Assembly (NCBI GenBank): GCA_963556195.1
Contig: OY744533.1
Coordinates: 43,335,937-43,399,936, forward strand
From: Sepiola atlantica
Lineage: Eukaryota; Mollusca; Cephalopoda; Sepiida; Sepiolidae
Direction: 5' to 3'
DNA length: 64,000 nt
Made by a program: the position numbers and the translations under genes. A model generated the notes under the pieces. The model was given only the letters and a program-made list of their open reading frames with translations. It ran no database searches and was not told where the DNA came from. Each line of letters opens with the position of its first letter. Position 1 is the stretch's first letter. This document shows, piece after piece, positions 23,966 to 36,059 of the stretch.

Positions 23966-24475
23966 TACAAACACATACTTAGCTATGCTAGGTAAGTACA
24001 AGTTAATTCCTTATCTCTTTCAAAAATCAAGTGAGCTGCTTGAGTCGTATATCTATAAAGTTAAGGAAACTTTTTTAATTCTTATTTCGGAGCTGTTTTT
24101 TATAAATAAAAAAAGATACAATTAAATAAACTTGTTATCAATCCTTTAAATGGCACATTTCTAAAAAAGAGAAAACAAATGGTTTTATTAAACTTTTTTT
24201 TTAATGGATGAATTAAGTTAGTTTTGGATAAGAATTATTCCTTTGCTCCTAAAAGTGGGAAAACTCTTTGAAACAGTGATGCTCCATTAAACATAGAAAA
24301 TAAAGAAGCGCTCGTTAACTCTTTTAGCAAAATGTTTACAAACTAGTGAAATAAAAATTCCACCAAAATCTAAGCGATACTAAATTATGAGGCACTGTCT
24401 TTTGATAAAAACTGCTTGACAATTTCTGATTTAAAAACCGGAAGCCGTCATCAAGTAGACTTTTTCACTTTAACT

Positions 24476-24748
24476 AAAAAGACACTATGTAATAATTTTC
24501 TTTTTATTTCTTACTATTTGATCAATAGCGTGTTACAGTGTCAAAGTTTTGAGAATATAACCTCCTTTACAAAGTATCTTCAGTTTAAAGCAGTCAGCCA
24601 ACACACGGTATCCACACTTCTCTGAAATAGAGATATTTTGAAAAGGAGGTTATATCCTTAAAATATCAGTTAGACTTTGACACCGTGTAACATGCTATTG
24701 ACCAAATAGTAAGAAATAAAAAAAAAAATTATTACATATTGTCTTTTT
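24476..24748. mobile_element. Imperfect inverted-repeat element, arms about 103-117 bp
   Basis: The left arm 24476-24578 (AAAAAGACACTATGTAATAA to CTCCTTTACAAAGTATC) pairs with the right arm 24632-24748 (GATATTTTGAAAAGGAGGTT to TTACATATTGTCTTTTT). The spacer is about 53 bp. There are scattered mismatches and small indels, so it is older than the element at 15602. No coding capacity. Confidence 0.85.
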
Positions 24749-24759
24749 GTCACCCATTC

Positions 24760-25780
24760 TTTCAGTTCACCTGGTCCTCACACCTTTGCATTGCTATAGC
24801 CTTTTAAAACCTATCTGTACACTATGCACAATGCTTCAAGCAAACTACGAAATAACTTTAAATAGCTATAAAAAAATTTCCTAGATCCTATTTTGTACAT
24901 GGTAAGCAACAAAACAGCTCTTTCCTTTCTCAAAATGAATATAAATCTTGCATTTACTGCAATAAATTTTGGAAAAGCCATCAGGGCAATATCGGCAGCA
25001 TTGATGCTTGTTTTGCAGCCTTGGCTAATGAATCAATTGCTCAAATCTACTAGCATGTAAGGAAGTGACTAAATAGCAATGCATGATGGGTAATTTTTTA
25101 TTTGAAAATGAGGTTAAAATGTGAATGGATGCTTTCTTTTTTCTTTCTTTTTATTAGACTTTGCTACATTGTCACAAAATGGAAGTTAACAGGTGGATGA
25201 GTGGTTCGAGGCATTGCCAAGTCATTGGAAATCAAAGGAAATTCATTTTAAAATAAAGAAAAAATACAAAATAACTTGGAAGCATGAGAGAACTTGTTTG
25301 TAATTGATAATAGTGTAAATCAGTGTTCTGTTTAAAACGATGAAAGGTTTCTGAAAGGAAGCATTGGTTAGATTGTAGAAATGTGCTAAGGGCCAGCAGC
25401 ACAAACTAAATCTTAACAAGAAATATGAGGAGAAATCTTTTGTATAACACAACTAAAAATGTAAAACAAATGTCTAGGTATGGGGAGAGGGTTCAATTTT
25501 TATTTTATTTTATTTAATATTTATTCAATGTACAAGGTGCTGCTTTAAATATTTTTTTTTAAGGAAATTTGAAACGAGATATTCTAATCCTTTATTTGAC
25601 ATTGGAAAATATTGATATGTCTACATTTTTCAGACATTTGCGAAACCTTTAAAAATAAAATTCCAACAATTAAAAAAATATTTAGTCGGATGCAGCCAAG
25701 GGTGACCCAAAATCTCTCCTTTTCTAAGGCAGGAAGGTACCACTCCTTTCCCATTTAATTAAATTGGTACCCATTAATCG
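24760..25780. other. No gene recognised
   Basis: AT-rich unique sequence. Short open frames on the minus strand (for example 25243-25452) are biased to hydrophobic residues and look accidental. Confidence 0.4.
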
Positions 25781-25794
25781 ACAACTGGGTTACA

Positions 25795-25865
25795 GGTGTG
25801 CACATGACCGAGTGATTAGAGCATTCTGATCACTGAGGACCAGGTTCAATCCCACGCGATACTAA
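25795..25865 (+). repeat. tRNA-derived SINE head
   Basis: TGACCGAGTGATTAGAGCATT is a good A box with D-arm, and AGGTTCAATCCCACG is a near-consensus B box at the usual distance. The acceptor stem is not convincing, so it is read as a SINE or tRNA relic and not an active tRNA gene. Confidence 0.55.
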
Positions 25866-26172
25866 CAAAACATTTAGTCACTCGAAGAAACACGAAAAGC
25901 TTATTTGAAATTCATCTTTCTTCCCCCTTTTCTTCAACTAAATTATTTTGTGTGTTTAAGTCACAATGCTTCAAAGGTGAATTCGGTAAAGAGTAATGAT
26001 CATTCCACCATTCATCCCCACCCTTTATTTTATTTTGCCTACAATCAGATTTTTAATTAAAATAAAATCAATTTAACCTGATTAGGCAATTTGTTCGATA
26101 AATATATTATCCTATTAAAAAAAATCTAATTATGTAGTAGATTTAGTTTCTCAAATCTTTCTTGTAAATAAA

Positions 26173-26445
26173 TTACGTCGGCTCGACGTGTTCACCTTCT
26201 GTCAGAATTATTGCACCACTTTCATTTAGGGGTATATTGACAACCTTCATGTGGTCCCTCCTGTGAGTACCGGATTCTATAAACGAATGTGAGAAACTAA
26301 TGCCAACACTAGAATTAAGCAAGTAAAAATATTGTAACTTGCTGATTTCATATGTGTTGTCGTGACTATCGCCGCACGAGTATTGCACATAATTATTAGT
26401 TCCGACCTCTGAAGAAATCTTACACTTCAACCAAATAGCACTTGC
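26173..26445 (-). other. Coding-like frame, unidentified
   Basis: An open minus-strand frame of at least 85 codons with balanced composition, unlike the low-complexity frames around it. It contains EVGTNNYVQYSCGDSHDNTY and SFIESGTHRRDHMKVVNIPL and ends EGEHVEPT before a TAA. The frame stays open a few codons upstream of its first Met (SAIWL). No convincing splice acceptor is seen: the candidate AG near 26445 lacks a pyrimidine tract. It could be an exon of an unrecognised gene, a relic, or chance. Confidence 0.25.
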
Positions 26446-26875
26446 GAATTATGTTTTTCTATCATCTTTCTTTTATGAAATTAAACCTATAAATGGAAAA
26501 AAATGACACTATCAAACATAAACAATGTTAATTAACAGATGACGATGGAGGGAGGAGGTATCCTTTTTGTTCTAACTTTTCAGATCATTCAAACATTAAT
26601 CTACTTAAACATTTTGTTTTAAATTCATTTTCAATTATTTTAAATGCTAATTTTTCTAAAACTGAGCAAAAATTAATTTTTAGATGACAACTTTCCGAAA
26701 ATACTTTTCTTTTTTTTTTTTCAAATCGACGGTATTTACTTATTTTTTGTTAAACTGAATTTTATCTTTTTCAAAAATTCCCAAATATATTTATGTTGAA
26801 ATTATTGTTAAGACATACACACCATTTGCAAATTTGCATACAGGAAAAAAAAATTATGAAAAACTTTTGAAAACG

Positions 26876-26876
<1 letters not shown>

Positions 26877-26908
<32 letters not shown>

Positions 26909-27025
26909 AAAAAAATTGTAAAATACAGAAAGAAAAACAAAAATAGAAAATAAAACAAATAAATTTTAATAATATAAAAAAGATATTTTTCTGTTATTTT
27001 TAAATTAAAGAAATAAATGTAATTA

Positions 27026-27056
<31 letters not shown>
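26877..27056. repeat. Poly-A run and (ATT)n microsatellite
   Basis: A run of about 28 A at 26879-26906, then A-rich sequence, then about nine ATT units at 27029-27056. Confidence 0.9.
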
Positions 27057-27394
27057 GTTTCTACCCGCTCCTTAAGTACGGTTATCTGGGTATGTCAAGT
27101 TCCATCTTTACCTAGTTTCTAGTATGGAGAAAAATATTTTTGAAATTTCATTAAAAAAATACACTACTTATTATTTGCATGAGAGAGTAAGTAACTATGA
27201 TGAATGTATTTATGTATTGTTTTTATTGAAATTATGTTTACATCTTTGTCTATTCTTTTTCTGGATTATTAAGAAAACAAAGCTCACTTAGTTTTTTTAA
27301 AAAAACATGTAATGCCTTTTATGTTATTATGTTAATTTTTTTTTTAATTTATAAAACATGTATCCAGTTAAAAACAAATCCTTTAGACTTATGT

Positions 27395-27480
27395 GAGATT
27401 CGAACTTGGGTAGTGATATTGTAAAAAAAATACTGCCTTAGTAATGTGTACTCTGCCTATTCCTTGCATACGAACAGACA
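27395..27480 (-). repeat. tRNA-like SINE head (weak)
   Basis: On the minus strand CAAGTTCGAATCTCAC is B-box-like, and AATAGGCAGAGTACACATTA upstream is a weak A box. Only the B box is convincing. Confidence 0.35.
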
Positions 27481-27499
27481 AACTATAAAAACACCATAA

Positions 27500-29230
27500 C
27501 TTTTTTAATAGTCTATATATATTATTATGAAAAATAAAGTGAGAAAAGTTCTTCTGTTCTTTGATAGTAAATTTCTTCCATACTTAGAATATTCATAATA
27601 AATTTATTTCGTTTTTCTCTTCTTCTGAAAGTAAAACAGGTAAGTTAATAAGTGCATTCTGTTCTGGAAAAGGCAACGAATCAAGCCATTGTATCAGGGC
27701 TCAGCTGTCTGGACAGCAAGCTAAATTTAACTCTCAGACACCATCTTTAAACAGAGGATACACATTATACAGATATTCCGATTATAGACGGAAGAGATAT
27801 GTAGTTATTTACCTACCCTGTGACACAAAGCCAGGCTTATTGTGGGTTTATAACAACTGCCCATAAAAATTGCCACAGCCTGGCAAGATTGCCTCCTAGG
27901 ACTGAAGGCATAAGCATGACTGGAATATGTCCGGTAAGTATCCCAAACCAGGTACAAATTTTTATTTGTATTATTCTGAATTTCACAGAAAAGTGTTGAG
28001 ATAGATTAAAACCTATAACATTCAGAACCTTCAACTTGAATTCCAGAGAATTGATATTATTATCATTGCTAAAGTATTGAATATCATATCTTCATTTTTT
28101 ATCACATAAACAGAGATACAATGGAAGAGATAACAATCTACACAAACAGATATCATAGCAATCGAGGTTAAACTTAAACAGCTATAACCCCGATACGTCA
28201 AACGCGCAGCCCACATAAAAGATACTGCAGTTCATCAGTTAACGGACAAAATTGCAGTTTTTATCATTTAAGTTGGCTAAAAGCTTTTCTTTATTCAGAC
28301 TATTTCTTTACACTTAAAAACGATATTTCATATTTTAATAATTTCAAAATTTATGTGTTGTATACAAATCTTTGCTGTTTAAAATTTGTTTATCTTTTCT
28401 TTTTGGTAAAATATGTTGTTACTTTTAATTTGTGAATGTATGTAAATCATTTGTGTATGTTTGTAAGTTTACGTAACAAAAATATTTGGCATGATTTTTA
28501 TTAAATGACTTCAATTAGCCCTCATAGCACAAATGGATTCACATGGCTTTTAAGGACTCTGAATTTGAAATGCCTGTTCATGTAGATTGTTACTCCTTCC
28601 ATGGTATCTCTGATTGCTTAAGTGATGAAAACGCAACTATGCTATTCAATAGTTTGGTGATGATTCATTAGTAAATATAACATGTATTTAGAGATAACAA
28701 TTCTCAGTAACTACAGTAAATATGATTCTAATTTTATCTTATGCAGATTTGTTATAGTGTAAAAAAAGTAATAAGTTTTAGCAAAAACAAATAAGTAGTT
28801 TCTTTTTTTTTTTTTAAAGATTTTTTTAATTTAAGATTTGGATTGTGAATCAAATCTGACGGCCGACCATTTTAAAGACTTAACCATGATTTAATAGTTA
28901 TTTTTTCTTGGCAACATTTTAAAATTGTAGCAATTTACAAAGACTTTTCAAACAAAAAAATGAGAACATAAAAACAAACGGATTGTTTTTTTACTAAAAC
29001 TTGAAATATAACTTTTAAAACTTGAAATATAACTAAAACAAGTCAGCATATCATAAAATTAGAATCGTTTTTACTGTAGTTATCTCAAGAAATTTTACTT
29101 TGTAATTAGAAGAGAGATCTTCATAATCTGTTATTATGTATTAAGAACACAAACCAATATTTGCCATAAATAACTGATGAAACAGATTTAAGTATGTATC
29201 TTGTATCAAAATAGCTGGAGGGGGGGGGGT
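27500..29230. other. No gene recognised
   Basis: AT-rich sequence. A tandem doublet TTAAAACTTGAAATATAACT lies at about 28998-29035. A short stretch at 27810-27930 resembles the tail of family B on the minus strand. Confidence 0.4.
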
Positions 29231-29239
29231 GACTCTACT

Positions 29240-29520
29240 TTGATAAGATTACTGGACTGACACACCGCTTGTAATTTATTGATTAATTTATCTGACAATA
29301 TGAAACATTTTTAACTAATCATCAAAAAATAAGAATCAGCAAGATGAATAACTCATATTTTTACTCCCTCATAACAAAAATGTTATTTCTTTTTCTGTAT
29401 AAGTTTAAAAAATGTGCAAAAGCTAAAAGGACTTCACTGCATCCAGGGCAACACTGGGTAGCTTCCCCATAGATGTGAAGCATAAAATAGTATATGAAGT
29501 TACAATAAATGTAGTCTTGT
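29240..29520 (+). repeat. Dispersed repeat family E, copy 1
   Basis: Shares ATCAGCAAG-TGAATAA, TTTCTTTTTCTGTATA-GTTTA and GGACTTCACTGCATCCAGGG with copies at 29820-30110 and 33990-34320. No coding capacity. Confidence 0.65.
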
Positions 29521-29819
29521 CCTTTCTTTCATAACTATTTATAACTTCTAGTATACAAAACAAATTTAACAAGTAAATTCTACTCATTTTAAAACATCAA
29601 ACCTTAAAATAAGTAGGTGTGGCATCTAACCATTGTGTCCGTATTCAGGTTACTTGAACAGTAATGACAAATACTAAGTTTGATAGAAAGCACAGATACT
29701 GCAGTAAACATAGTCAGAAGGTTACGGATTAATCTTTAGATTCTAGGCAAAATGCATTGCTATTTTGAAAGTAAAAGTAAATATGTGAATAAAATTATAA
29801 CTTTTTTTTACATTTAACA

Positions 29820-30110
29820 TATAAGTTACATTGTTGGATCTTCAAAGTTAGACCCAAATAGCATTTAAGTTGACAAATCAAACTTTGCTTCTGACAAGCC
29901 AATTTTCATTTGTTATTTTTGTATCATGTTATTGGCAAAATAAAAACATACTGTGCAACAAATTACTTCGGCTAGCCCAAACAAAACTTAAAAAACTTCA
30001 CTGCATCCTGGACAACACAGGGTACGTTCTCCATAGATGTAATAGCAGTGAGATATAAAATAGAATAGGAACTTATAATAAATGTTCATAAATGTAATAA
30101 TGTTGTTTCA
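29820..30110 (+). repeat. Dispersed repeat family E, copy 2
   Basis: Carries AAGTTAGACCCAAATAGCAT, CAATTTTCATTTGTTATTTT and ACTTCACTGCATCCTGGACA, in the same order as the copy at 33990. It lacks the middle block seen at 29240, so the three copies have different internal deletions. Confidence 0.7.
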
Positions 30111-30119
30111 TAATGAACT

Positions 30120-31600
30120 TAAAACAAATGTAACAATGATCTTTCATTATAAATGTGTGATTAGAAAAACTAAAAATAAAATTGTTTTAAAAATGCAAAA
30201 AAAATAATATTAATTGAATCTATAAAATGATAAATAATAAACAGAAGTTTTCATTTTTATATCTAGGAAATACAATAGTTCATTCCTGCTCACGACTAAC
30301 TTCCTTGAAGCAAATTATTTGAATATTTTGGGAACAAATTGAGTTGCTTTTTCTTTGGAAGGGAAGAATAATGGAAGCCGATTAAGAGAAGGGATTTTAG
30401 AAAGCAACTTCAGTTTTCATAAACAAATAATGTGACGACTGATCAGAAAAAAAACCCAACTTTTTTTTTAGATTAAAAAAAAAGAACAAAAATTTTTTTA
30501 AGATTAAAAAAAAATACAACAAAAAAAAAAAACAAAGTGGATGTGTGTATATTTATCACAAAAATTATCACAGATGACAAATAAAAACGTTCCTACGTCT
30601 GACACAATCACTAATTTAAAATGGCCCCAGCAGAAAATATCCAGCAACATCCTCTCATACACACTGAAAATTATGGTAGGAAGCAGGGAGGAGAAAAAAA
30701 AAATAGAAAAATATGGGTGTAGGTAAATGGAATTTTTTTTAAGCAACATTTTTTTTCTCTAAATGTTTATTTTTGAAAAAAAAAGAAAAGATATTTTTTT
30801 TTAAATTAGAAAATAATTGTTTTAAGGTAAACAGAATTAAAATTCTGAATTAAAAAAAAAATTTGTCAATAGAAAATAATCTTTTTTTCAAATAAGAAAA
30901 AAAAATGGTTTGATAAAAAAATGTTTAAATAAGAAAAGTTTTAAATTAAAAAAAAATTGAAACAAAAAATTGAAAACATGTTAAGAATACATTTTCCTGT
31001 TTCTTTCAGACAAAAAAAACTTTAAATCAAAACAAAACTAACACAGGAAAATGTTCAGTTTGTTTTTTGGAATAATTTTTCTCTTCTTTAACAAAAGCTT
31101 TGTTTGTTTGTTTTTTGTTTTTTTACTTTTCTTTTTTTAAATTTTCAATTCTTATAACTTGTTGAGGTTTACAAATAATAAAAAAACAGTGTGTGGGGGT
31201 AGACAATTGTAAGCCATGTGATATCTTTGTTTTGATATCTTTATTTACATGCAATATTGGTGGGACTCATAAACAAGCAATCACAACAAAAGGGTTTTGC
31301 CTTTCTACAAAGCACGGGATATCAAAGTGAAGTCTGTATTGAAGGTAGAGACCAGGAAGAGACCCACCCACACTCACTAACAGTCGAGATTCATGCAGAC
31401 ACGAATACTTAAACAAATAGCTAATGGCTTTACAAACATTTTTTCTTAATACTAAAAATCTGTGTAAAAACAAAATAATTAAAAAAAAAAGAAATTCCTT
31501 AAAACAGGAATTTTTTTTTAAATAAAAGTTTGTATTCTTTTGTATTTCTTATTTTGAACCAAATTTTTTTTTCCTTTTAAAATAGCTAATAAAAATGCAT
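30120..31600. other. No gene recognised; A/T homopolymer rich
   Basis: Dense with short poly-A and poly-T runs. The frames on either strand are low complexity. Confidence 0.45.
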
Positions 31601-31739
31601 TTTAGTAAATCGTCTCTCCTTAGGAGATTTCCTTTCCACTAACATTCAGAGGAGTAAGAATTTAAGTGGGATTGGACATAACAGCAACATTACACGTTCG
31701 ATCAAATCCTTACAATGTTCGTAAAAGATTCAGAGAATC

Positions 31740-32350
31740 ATGGATGTGAAGTAGCCAAATCGAGATGAATTTCTCTCCCTGGGGAGCCAGGGTGCAACTT
31801 GGATGATGTGCTAGTAATAAGTAGTAAACACACATTAAAAATAATTTGAAAAATCAATCTTCGTAAACAAGAAAGTCAAAATTAAGAAAAAGACACCAAG
31901 TGCTTATTCTTTGATGAAACAAAATTCTCCCCATCATTAATCGTTTAAAATGTTAGCTTTTACGGCAATATTAACATTTTCAGTTTTTAGAGAGAACTGT
32001 CATAAGAGGGAAAAGAAAGGCATGGCAAGACAGAAAAAGAAGAAAATAGAAATATAAAGCAAGGGAGAGGAAGCAAGGGAAAAAGAAATATAATCCAGCC
32101 AAATAGTGATGGAAAATGAGGTGGTGAGGCTCTAGCGATTTAGCAGAAATCAGCGTTTTCTTATTTAAAAATTTAAAAAAGCAAATTTTGACAAAAAAAA
32201 ACAAAACAAAAACAACAGATTTCAACCAAAAAGCCAAGAAGTCACATTTATGGCAAGCTCTAGCAATTTAAGAGGAAATCTGCTTTTTTGGGGATTAAAA
32301 AAAATAAGTGGAATTCTGCTAAAAAGCGAAGAGCTCACATTTCTGGAGAA
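31740..32350 (+). repeat. Repeat family A copy
   Basis: Opens with GATGTGAAGTAGCCAAATC and GATGAATTTCTCTCCCTGGG, then AAAGTCAAAATTAAGAAAAA, TTCTTTGATGAAACAAAATT, a purine-rich tract, GGCTCTAGCGATTTAGCAGA and GTGGAATTCTGCTAAAAAGC. It is one of the most complete copies and is in plus orientation. Confidence 0.75.
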
Positions 32351-32359
32351 TAAAGAAAT

Positions 32360-33363
32360 ATAAATTGCTTCCAAAACTTTCAAATATATGGCATATAACT
32401 CAAGATTTTAAAGGAGTCGCCTGTGTAGCAATCAGCTCAGACACGATTATCAAATCGATGTTGACCAACTTTTAAATTGAAAATATTCCGTTGGGAATAA
32501 AAATTATTTTTATGATCGTTCACCTTTTCAGTTAAAAATTTGGGAGGCGCTTTACATTTACCGTTAATAAACTTTGTTATGTAAACAAATAGAAAATGTT
32601 TATTCTCAGAATATTGTAGGGATTTAATTGAATGCATAATTTTGCTGTCGTGTGAAACTCCACCTAAATTCTAACATTATTCCTCTGATTAATGATTGCT
32701 GAAAGAAGATATTTAATCAAATGAACTTTTATTGGCTATCAGGAAAAAAAATGATTTTGGAAAATCTCTGCTTCCCAAACTGAACCATATTCATATAACA
32801 AAATTGTAAGTTTAATGTCTTAAGGGAATACAACACAAAGATCTTTTCTTTTTATTAAAAAATACAAATAAGAAATTTAAAAAAAAAAATTATTATTATG
32901 GAAATAAGGCTTTTCACCTTTTGTCTTAAAAAAAAAGTTATTTATATAAATGCTATATCACAGAACTGTGGAACTGTCTTTATTATTGTTGTTCTTTTCT
33001 TGTTTTTTTTACAGACAAGAGTGTATATACATTTTTTATGTATATATATATATATTAACCATCATGTAAGTACTTGTACACAGATTATGTACATTAATAC
33101 AAACACACACTCCGTTAGATTACATAGATACTCATTCTATATACAAATTTTATGTACAGAAAGTACTAAGACTTTTGTGAATTAAGAATGGAAAAAACAA
33201 ACTTCTTTCCGTTCTTTTCCATGTGTTATTATTAGGGAAACTCATGTTTTTTTTGTTTTCCCCAATGCAGTTAATAGAGGAATGTCCAAGTTGTTCAAGA
33301 ATGCTTACTAGGCTTGGATACTGGGAAATATGTCATGGTTGAATGTCTAGATTTTTGCCTTCA
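32360..33363. other. 3' flank / possible 3' UTR of the L3MBTL-like gene
   Basis: The minus-strand gene ends at 33364, so this stretch should hold its 3' UTR. The nearest AATAAA on the minus strand is at 32979-32984, about 380 nt past the stop. A short TA microsatellite is at 33039-33055. The true transcript end cannot be read from sequence alone. Confidence 0.4.
32979..32984 (-). promoter_or_regulatory. Candidate polyadenylation signal AATAAA
   Basis: First AATAAA on the minus strand after the stop of the L3MBTL-like gene. Only position supports it. Confidence 0.2.
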
Positions 33364-33495
33364 TCAATCCATTTCAGCAGTGTTCTTGAACATGAGAATA
33401 CTGTTAAAGATCTTCAGGGCAGGTCCAAGTTTGCATTTCAGAATCTTGACTATATCGGCCTGACTGAGCATTAGAAAGGCTTCTCCATCAATGTG
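33364..33495 (-). CDS. L3MBTL3: L3MBTL-like exon 8 of those seen (last): end of SAM domain and stop
   Basis: The terminal coding exon has 43 codons and a TGA stop at 33364-33366. It is preceded by the acceptor TTTTAATAG and starts in phase 0 with HIDGEAFLML, the helix 2 to 3 region of a SAM domain. It continues with LGPALKIFNSILMFK, the long C-terminal SAM helix that is nearly invariant in L3MBTL proteins. The protein stops five residues after it (NTAEMD). The SAM domain mediates homotypic and heterotypic polymerisation among Polycomb-group proteins; this exon supplies the end-helix surface. Codon use is ordinary and there are no disruptions. Confidence 0.93.
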   Translation of the reverse strand, partial: HIDGEAFLMLSQADIVKILKCKLGPALKIFNSILMFKNTAEMD

Positions 33496-33989
33496 CTATT
33501 AAAACATAAGAGAGAAAAAAGGAAATAATAACAAACATGGAAATAAAAATCCCTCAAATAAAATAAACGTCGTCATCATTGTAACTGGTCAATTGCCCTG
33601 AATCAACGCTTAATCACATGATTAGCATAAATGGTAAGTTGTGAAAAACATGAAAATAGAGTTACTAAACAGCATAGAAAATTATAAAAGAATTAACAAA
33701 GAATTTACCTTGTAAATTAACCAGCTAGATATTAGAAGAAAAGAAAAAAAGGAATTCCCCAAATTTGTCGGTATTTCAACAGTGCCGACCATCTGAAGCA
33801 AATTGGTAATGTGAAATCGGTCATTATTTTCCAAACACTCTAATATAAACAAATGTTGAAGTATGTTTGTAACCAGGCATAAAGTTGGAAACCTAAATGC
33901 TTCACTCGGATTCCTGAAATTTTAAAAGATCCAATTCCAAATCCTTAAATTTTAAATCTCTTTCACAGGTAACAATCTAACATATAAAA

Positions 33990-34320
33990 TTATCTTGTGA
34001 GATTTGAAAAGTTAGACCTAAATAGCATTTATGCTGAAATATCAAACTTTGATTCTGACTAGCCGATTTTCATTTGTTACTGTTGTACCATGTTAACTGT
34101 TAAATACGGAAACATTTTACAATTATGACCGGAAAATCAAAATCAGCAAGGGGAATAATTTTTTTTTTTGAAGAATATAAAAGAGTTGTTTCCCCTTACA
34201 ACTAAAATTTTCTTTTTTTTCTTTTTCTGTATACGTTTAATAAATGTGCAAAGAAATAAAATTATAAGCAAAAATGACCTCACTGCATTCTGAGCAACGG
34301 CACGTAAGTACAACTAGCAC
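33990..34320 (+). repeat. Dispersed repeat family E, copy 3
   Basis: Inside the last intron. It carries AAAGTTAGACCTAAATAGCA, CGATTTTCATTTGTTACTGT, AATCAGCAAGGGGAATAA, TTTCTTTTTCTGTATACGTT and CCTCACTGCATTCTGAGCAA, that is, both the block set of copy 2 and the middle block of copy 1, so it is the fullest copy. Confidence 0.7.
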
Positions 34321-34383
34321 GATATAAATCTTACCTAATATTTGTTTTTGTACAGTTAAGTATTTTTGTGATTGTTAACTTAC

Positions 34384-34652
34384 CTCATCACGGAATATTT
34401 TCGAAAGGTCAACACAACCGGGTAAGGTTCTGATAAAATTAGCTACATCATCCACTTTCCACTGGGCGACATCATCGCCACATATTTTGTCAACCCCAGG
34501 CAGCAGTTTGGAATGTTGTTCCCAACAGAGCGGCAAATCTCTTGATGGAGTCGGGATCATGTTGGACATAAACACAGACTTATGGACGCCGTGGTGGAGG
34601 TGGCTTGACGTAGATCCGTTATTATTATAGCAGTTATTCAAATTTTCCTCCA
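34384..34652 (-). CDS. L3MBTL3: L3MBTL-like exon 7 of those seen: linker and start of SAM domain
   Basis: Exon of 269 bp between the acceptor TTTCTAG and the donor GTAAGT. It takes one base from the previous exon to make a Val codon, then reads EENLNNCYNNNGSTSSHLHH, an Asn/His-rich linker, and after IPTPSRDLPLCWEQHSKLLP enters the SAM domain with VAQWKVDDVANFIRTLPGC. The DLPLCWEQHSKLLP segment just before SAM corresponds to a conserved motif in vertebrate L3MBTL3. The Trp and the DDV-NFI pattern are SAM helix 1 landmarks. The exon ends in phase 0 after RDE, joining directly to HIDGEAF of the last exon. Confidence 0.95.
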
Positions 34653-35658
34653 CTAGAAATTTTAAAAAAAGCAGATTTACATTAACAATTATTTATAACC
34701 AAGAGAACTCGTCGCGTCAAAAATAACAGAGAGAAACGTTACATTTATTAAACAAATCAATCAAGCAATGTTTTAAATGTTCAACTAGTTGTAAATAATT
34801 TTTATTACCCTTTTGTGTCGTATTGGGTGTCATTAAAAGAATTAAAGGACAAGACTGGGAGGTTGGAAGTTATGGAGGGTCGATGCAGAGTAAGACAGTT
34901 TGTTTAGGTTTCTCAATCTATATCATAATTTCATAAATTTGCAATTTGAGCAAAGCAATGACAAAAACTGCTTTTAGTTAAATTCAGTGAATTGTACACT
35001 GCAATAGAAGTAAATGAAAGAACCAGCATCTATATTCTATCATTGCATAAGTTGAATAATTTAAAAAGTTTTTTTTATTATCATTTCTTTCAAATTACTA
35101 AAGGTCACAAAAGTAAATTACCAGAATTTAAGGATAAAATTTCATACTTTTTTCCAGAAATGTCAAGTGCAAAAAAACAAACAAAAAAACATACTTTTAG
35201 CATTTCAAAGACTACTACTGGTCCTGTTACAAAGATATATTGTATTTGTTTTTATGTATGTGAATTTTTTCATTATCATTTAATCAAATTGTTAAATATT
35301 AAAAATGATATTTTGTAGATTCCATTTACATTTTGTATGGAGAAATTGCCTGTTTAGTGTAAATAAAACAAAAACAAATGATAAACATTGAATTTAATTT
35401 AGCACTAATTTAGAAAATAAACCTTGACGAACATGGGCGATGCTTTCCCTTACTTCTAAGTTTGTTTTTATTGATTTTTTTTAATTCTTCAGAAAACTAT
35501 CGTTTAAAGCATCAAAGCTGGATTGATTCCCCTCTCCCACCATCTAAATTTTTTTTTATTATAGATTTTTTTTCTTCTTTTTCTAATTCTCAGGAATATT
35601 TTTCAGATTATAAAAAAAAATACATGGTGAACATTTCCATCTCTGCAAAAAAATAAAA

Positions 35659-35815
35659 ATGCCACTGATGGAATCGTTAATAAAATTCACAATCCTTTCT
35701 GAAATCCAACTATATTTAGTACAAATAAACTTCAGTCTATACCGGACTTGTCCACCAAGTTTCAGTCATGAATGCCCAACAGTCTTTGTTTTATCACTGT
35801 TCAATGATAAGCACA
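35659..35815 (-). mobile_element. Terminal region of a DDE transposon (family F)
   Basis: Outside the stop of the transposase remnant at 35766. It contains TGATGGAATCGTTAATAAAA, TACAAATAAACTTCAGTCTA and CCACCAAGTTTCAGTCATGA. The same sequences occur as a head-to-head inverted pair at 61674-61866, which identifies them as a terminal inverted repeat. Confidence 0.7.
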
Positions 35816-35990
35816 CCTGGATATAACGTAAAAAATTGTCAATAACTTTGACACACTCCTCTCTTGGCATTGTCCTGATTTTGGCTATGATGACCGTCTT
35901 CAGTTTAGGAATACACTGGGGATTGTTTTCATAGACATCATCTTTGAGATAAACCCACAGATAAAAATTGGACGGATTAAAATGTAAATG
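35766..35990 (-). pseudogene. C-terminal fragment of a Tc1/mariner-type DDE transposase
   Basis: The minus-strand frame reads HLHFNPSNFYLWVYLKDDVY, then NPQCIPKLKTVIIAKIRTMP and REECVKVIDNFLRYIQVCLS, ending KTVGHS and a TGA at 35766-35768. The pattern P-NF-LW-YLKD-VY, IP-LK--I, (M/I)P-E---V--NF--R---C is the conserved C-terminal end of DDE_3-like transposases from the third catalytic residue region onward. The frame is intact over about 75 codons, but the catalytic domain is missing: upstream sequence is a GAT/ATC microsatellite palindrome. The terminal inverted repeat follows directly downstream. It sits in the intron between the 37.3-kb and 34.6-kb exons of the L3MBTL-like gene, on the same strand. 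Confidence 0.75.
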
Positions 35991-35996
35991 TAAAAC

Positions 35997-36046
35997 TGAT
36001 GATGATGATCATGATGATGATGATGATGATCATCATCATCATGATT
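35997..36046. repeat. Palindromic (GAT)n/(ATC)n microsatellite
   Basis: About ten GAT or ATG units are followed by their reverse complement ATC units (GATGATGATGATCATCATCA), so the tract can form a hairpin or cruciform. Confidence 0.85.
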
Positions 36047-36059
36047 ATTTAGTGAGCTT

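Noticed and set aside
16440..25865. Functional tRNA genes
   Set aside because: A and B boxes are present but acceptor stems do not pair, so they are treated as SINE heads or relics.
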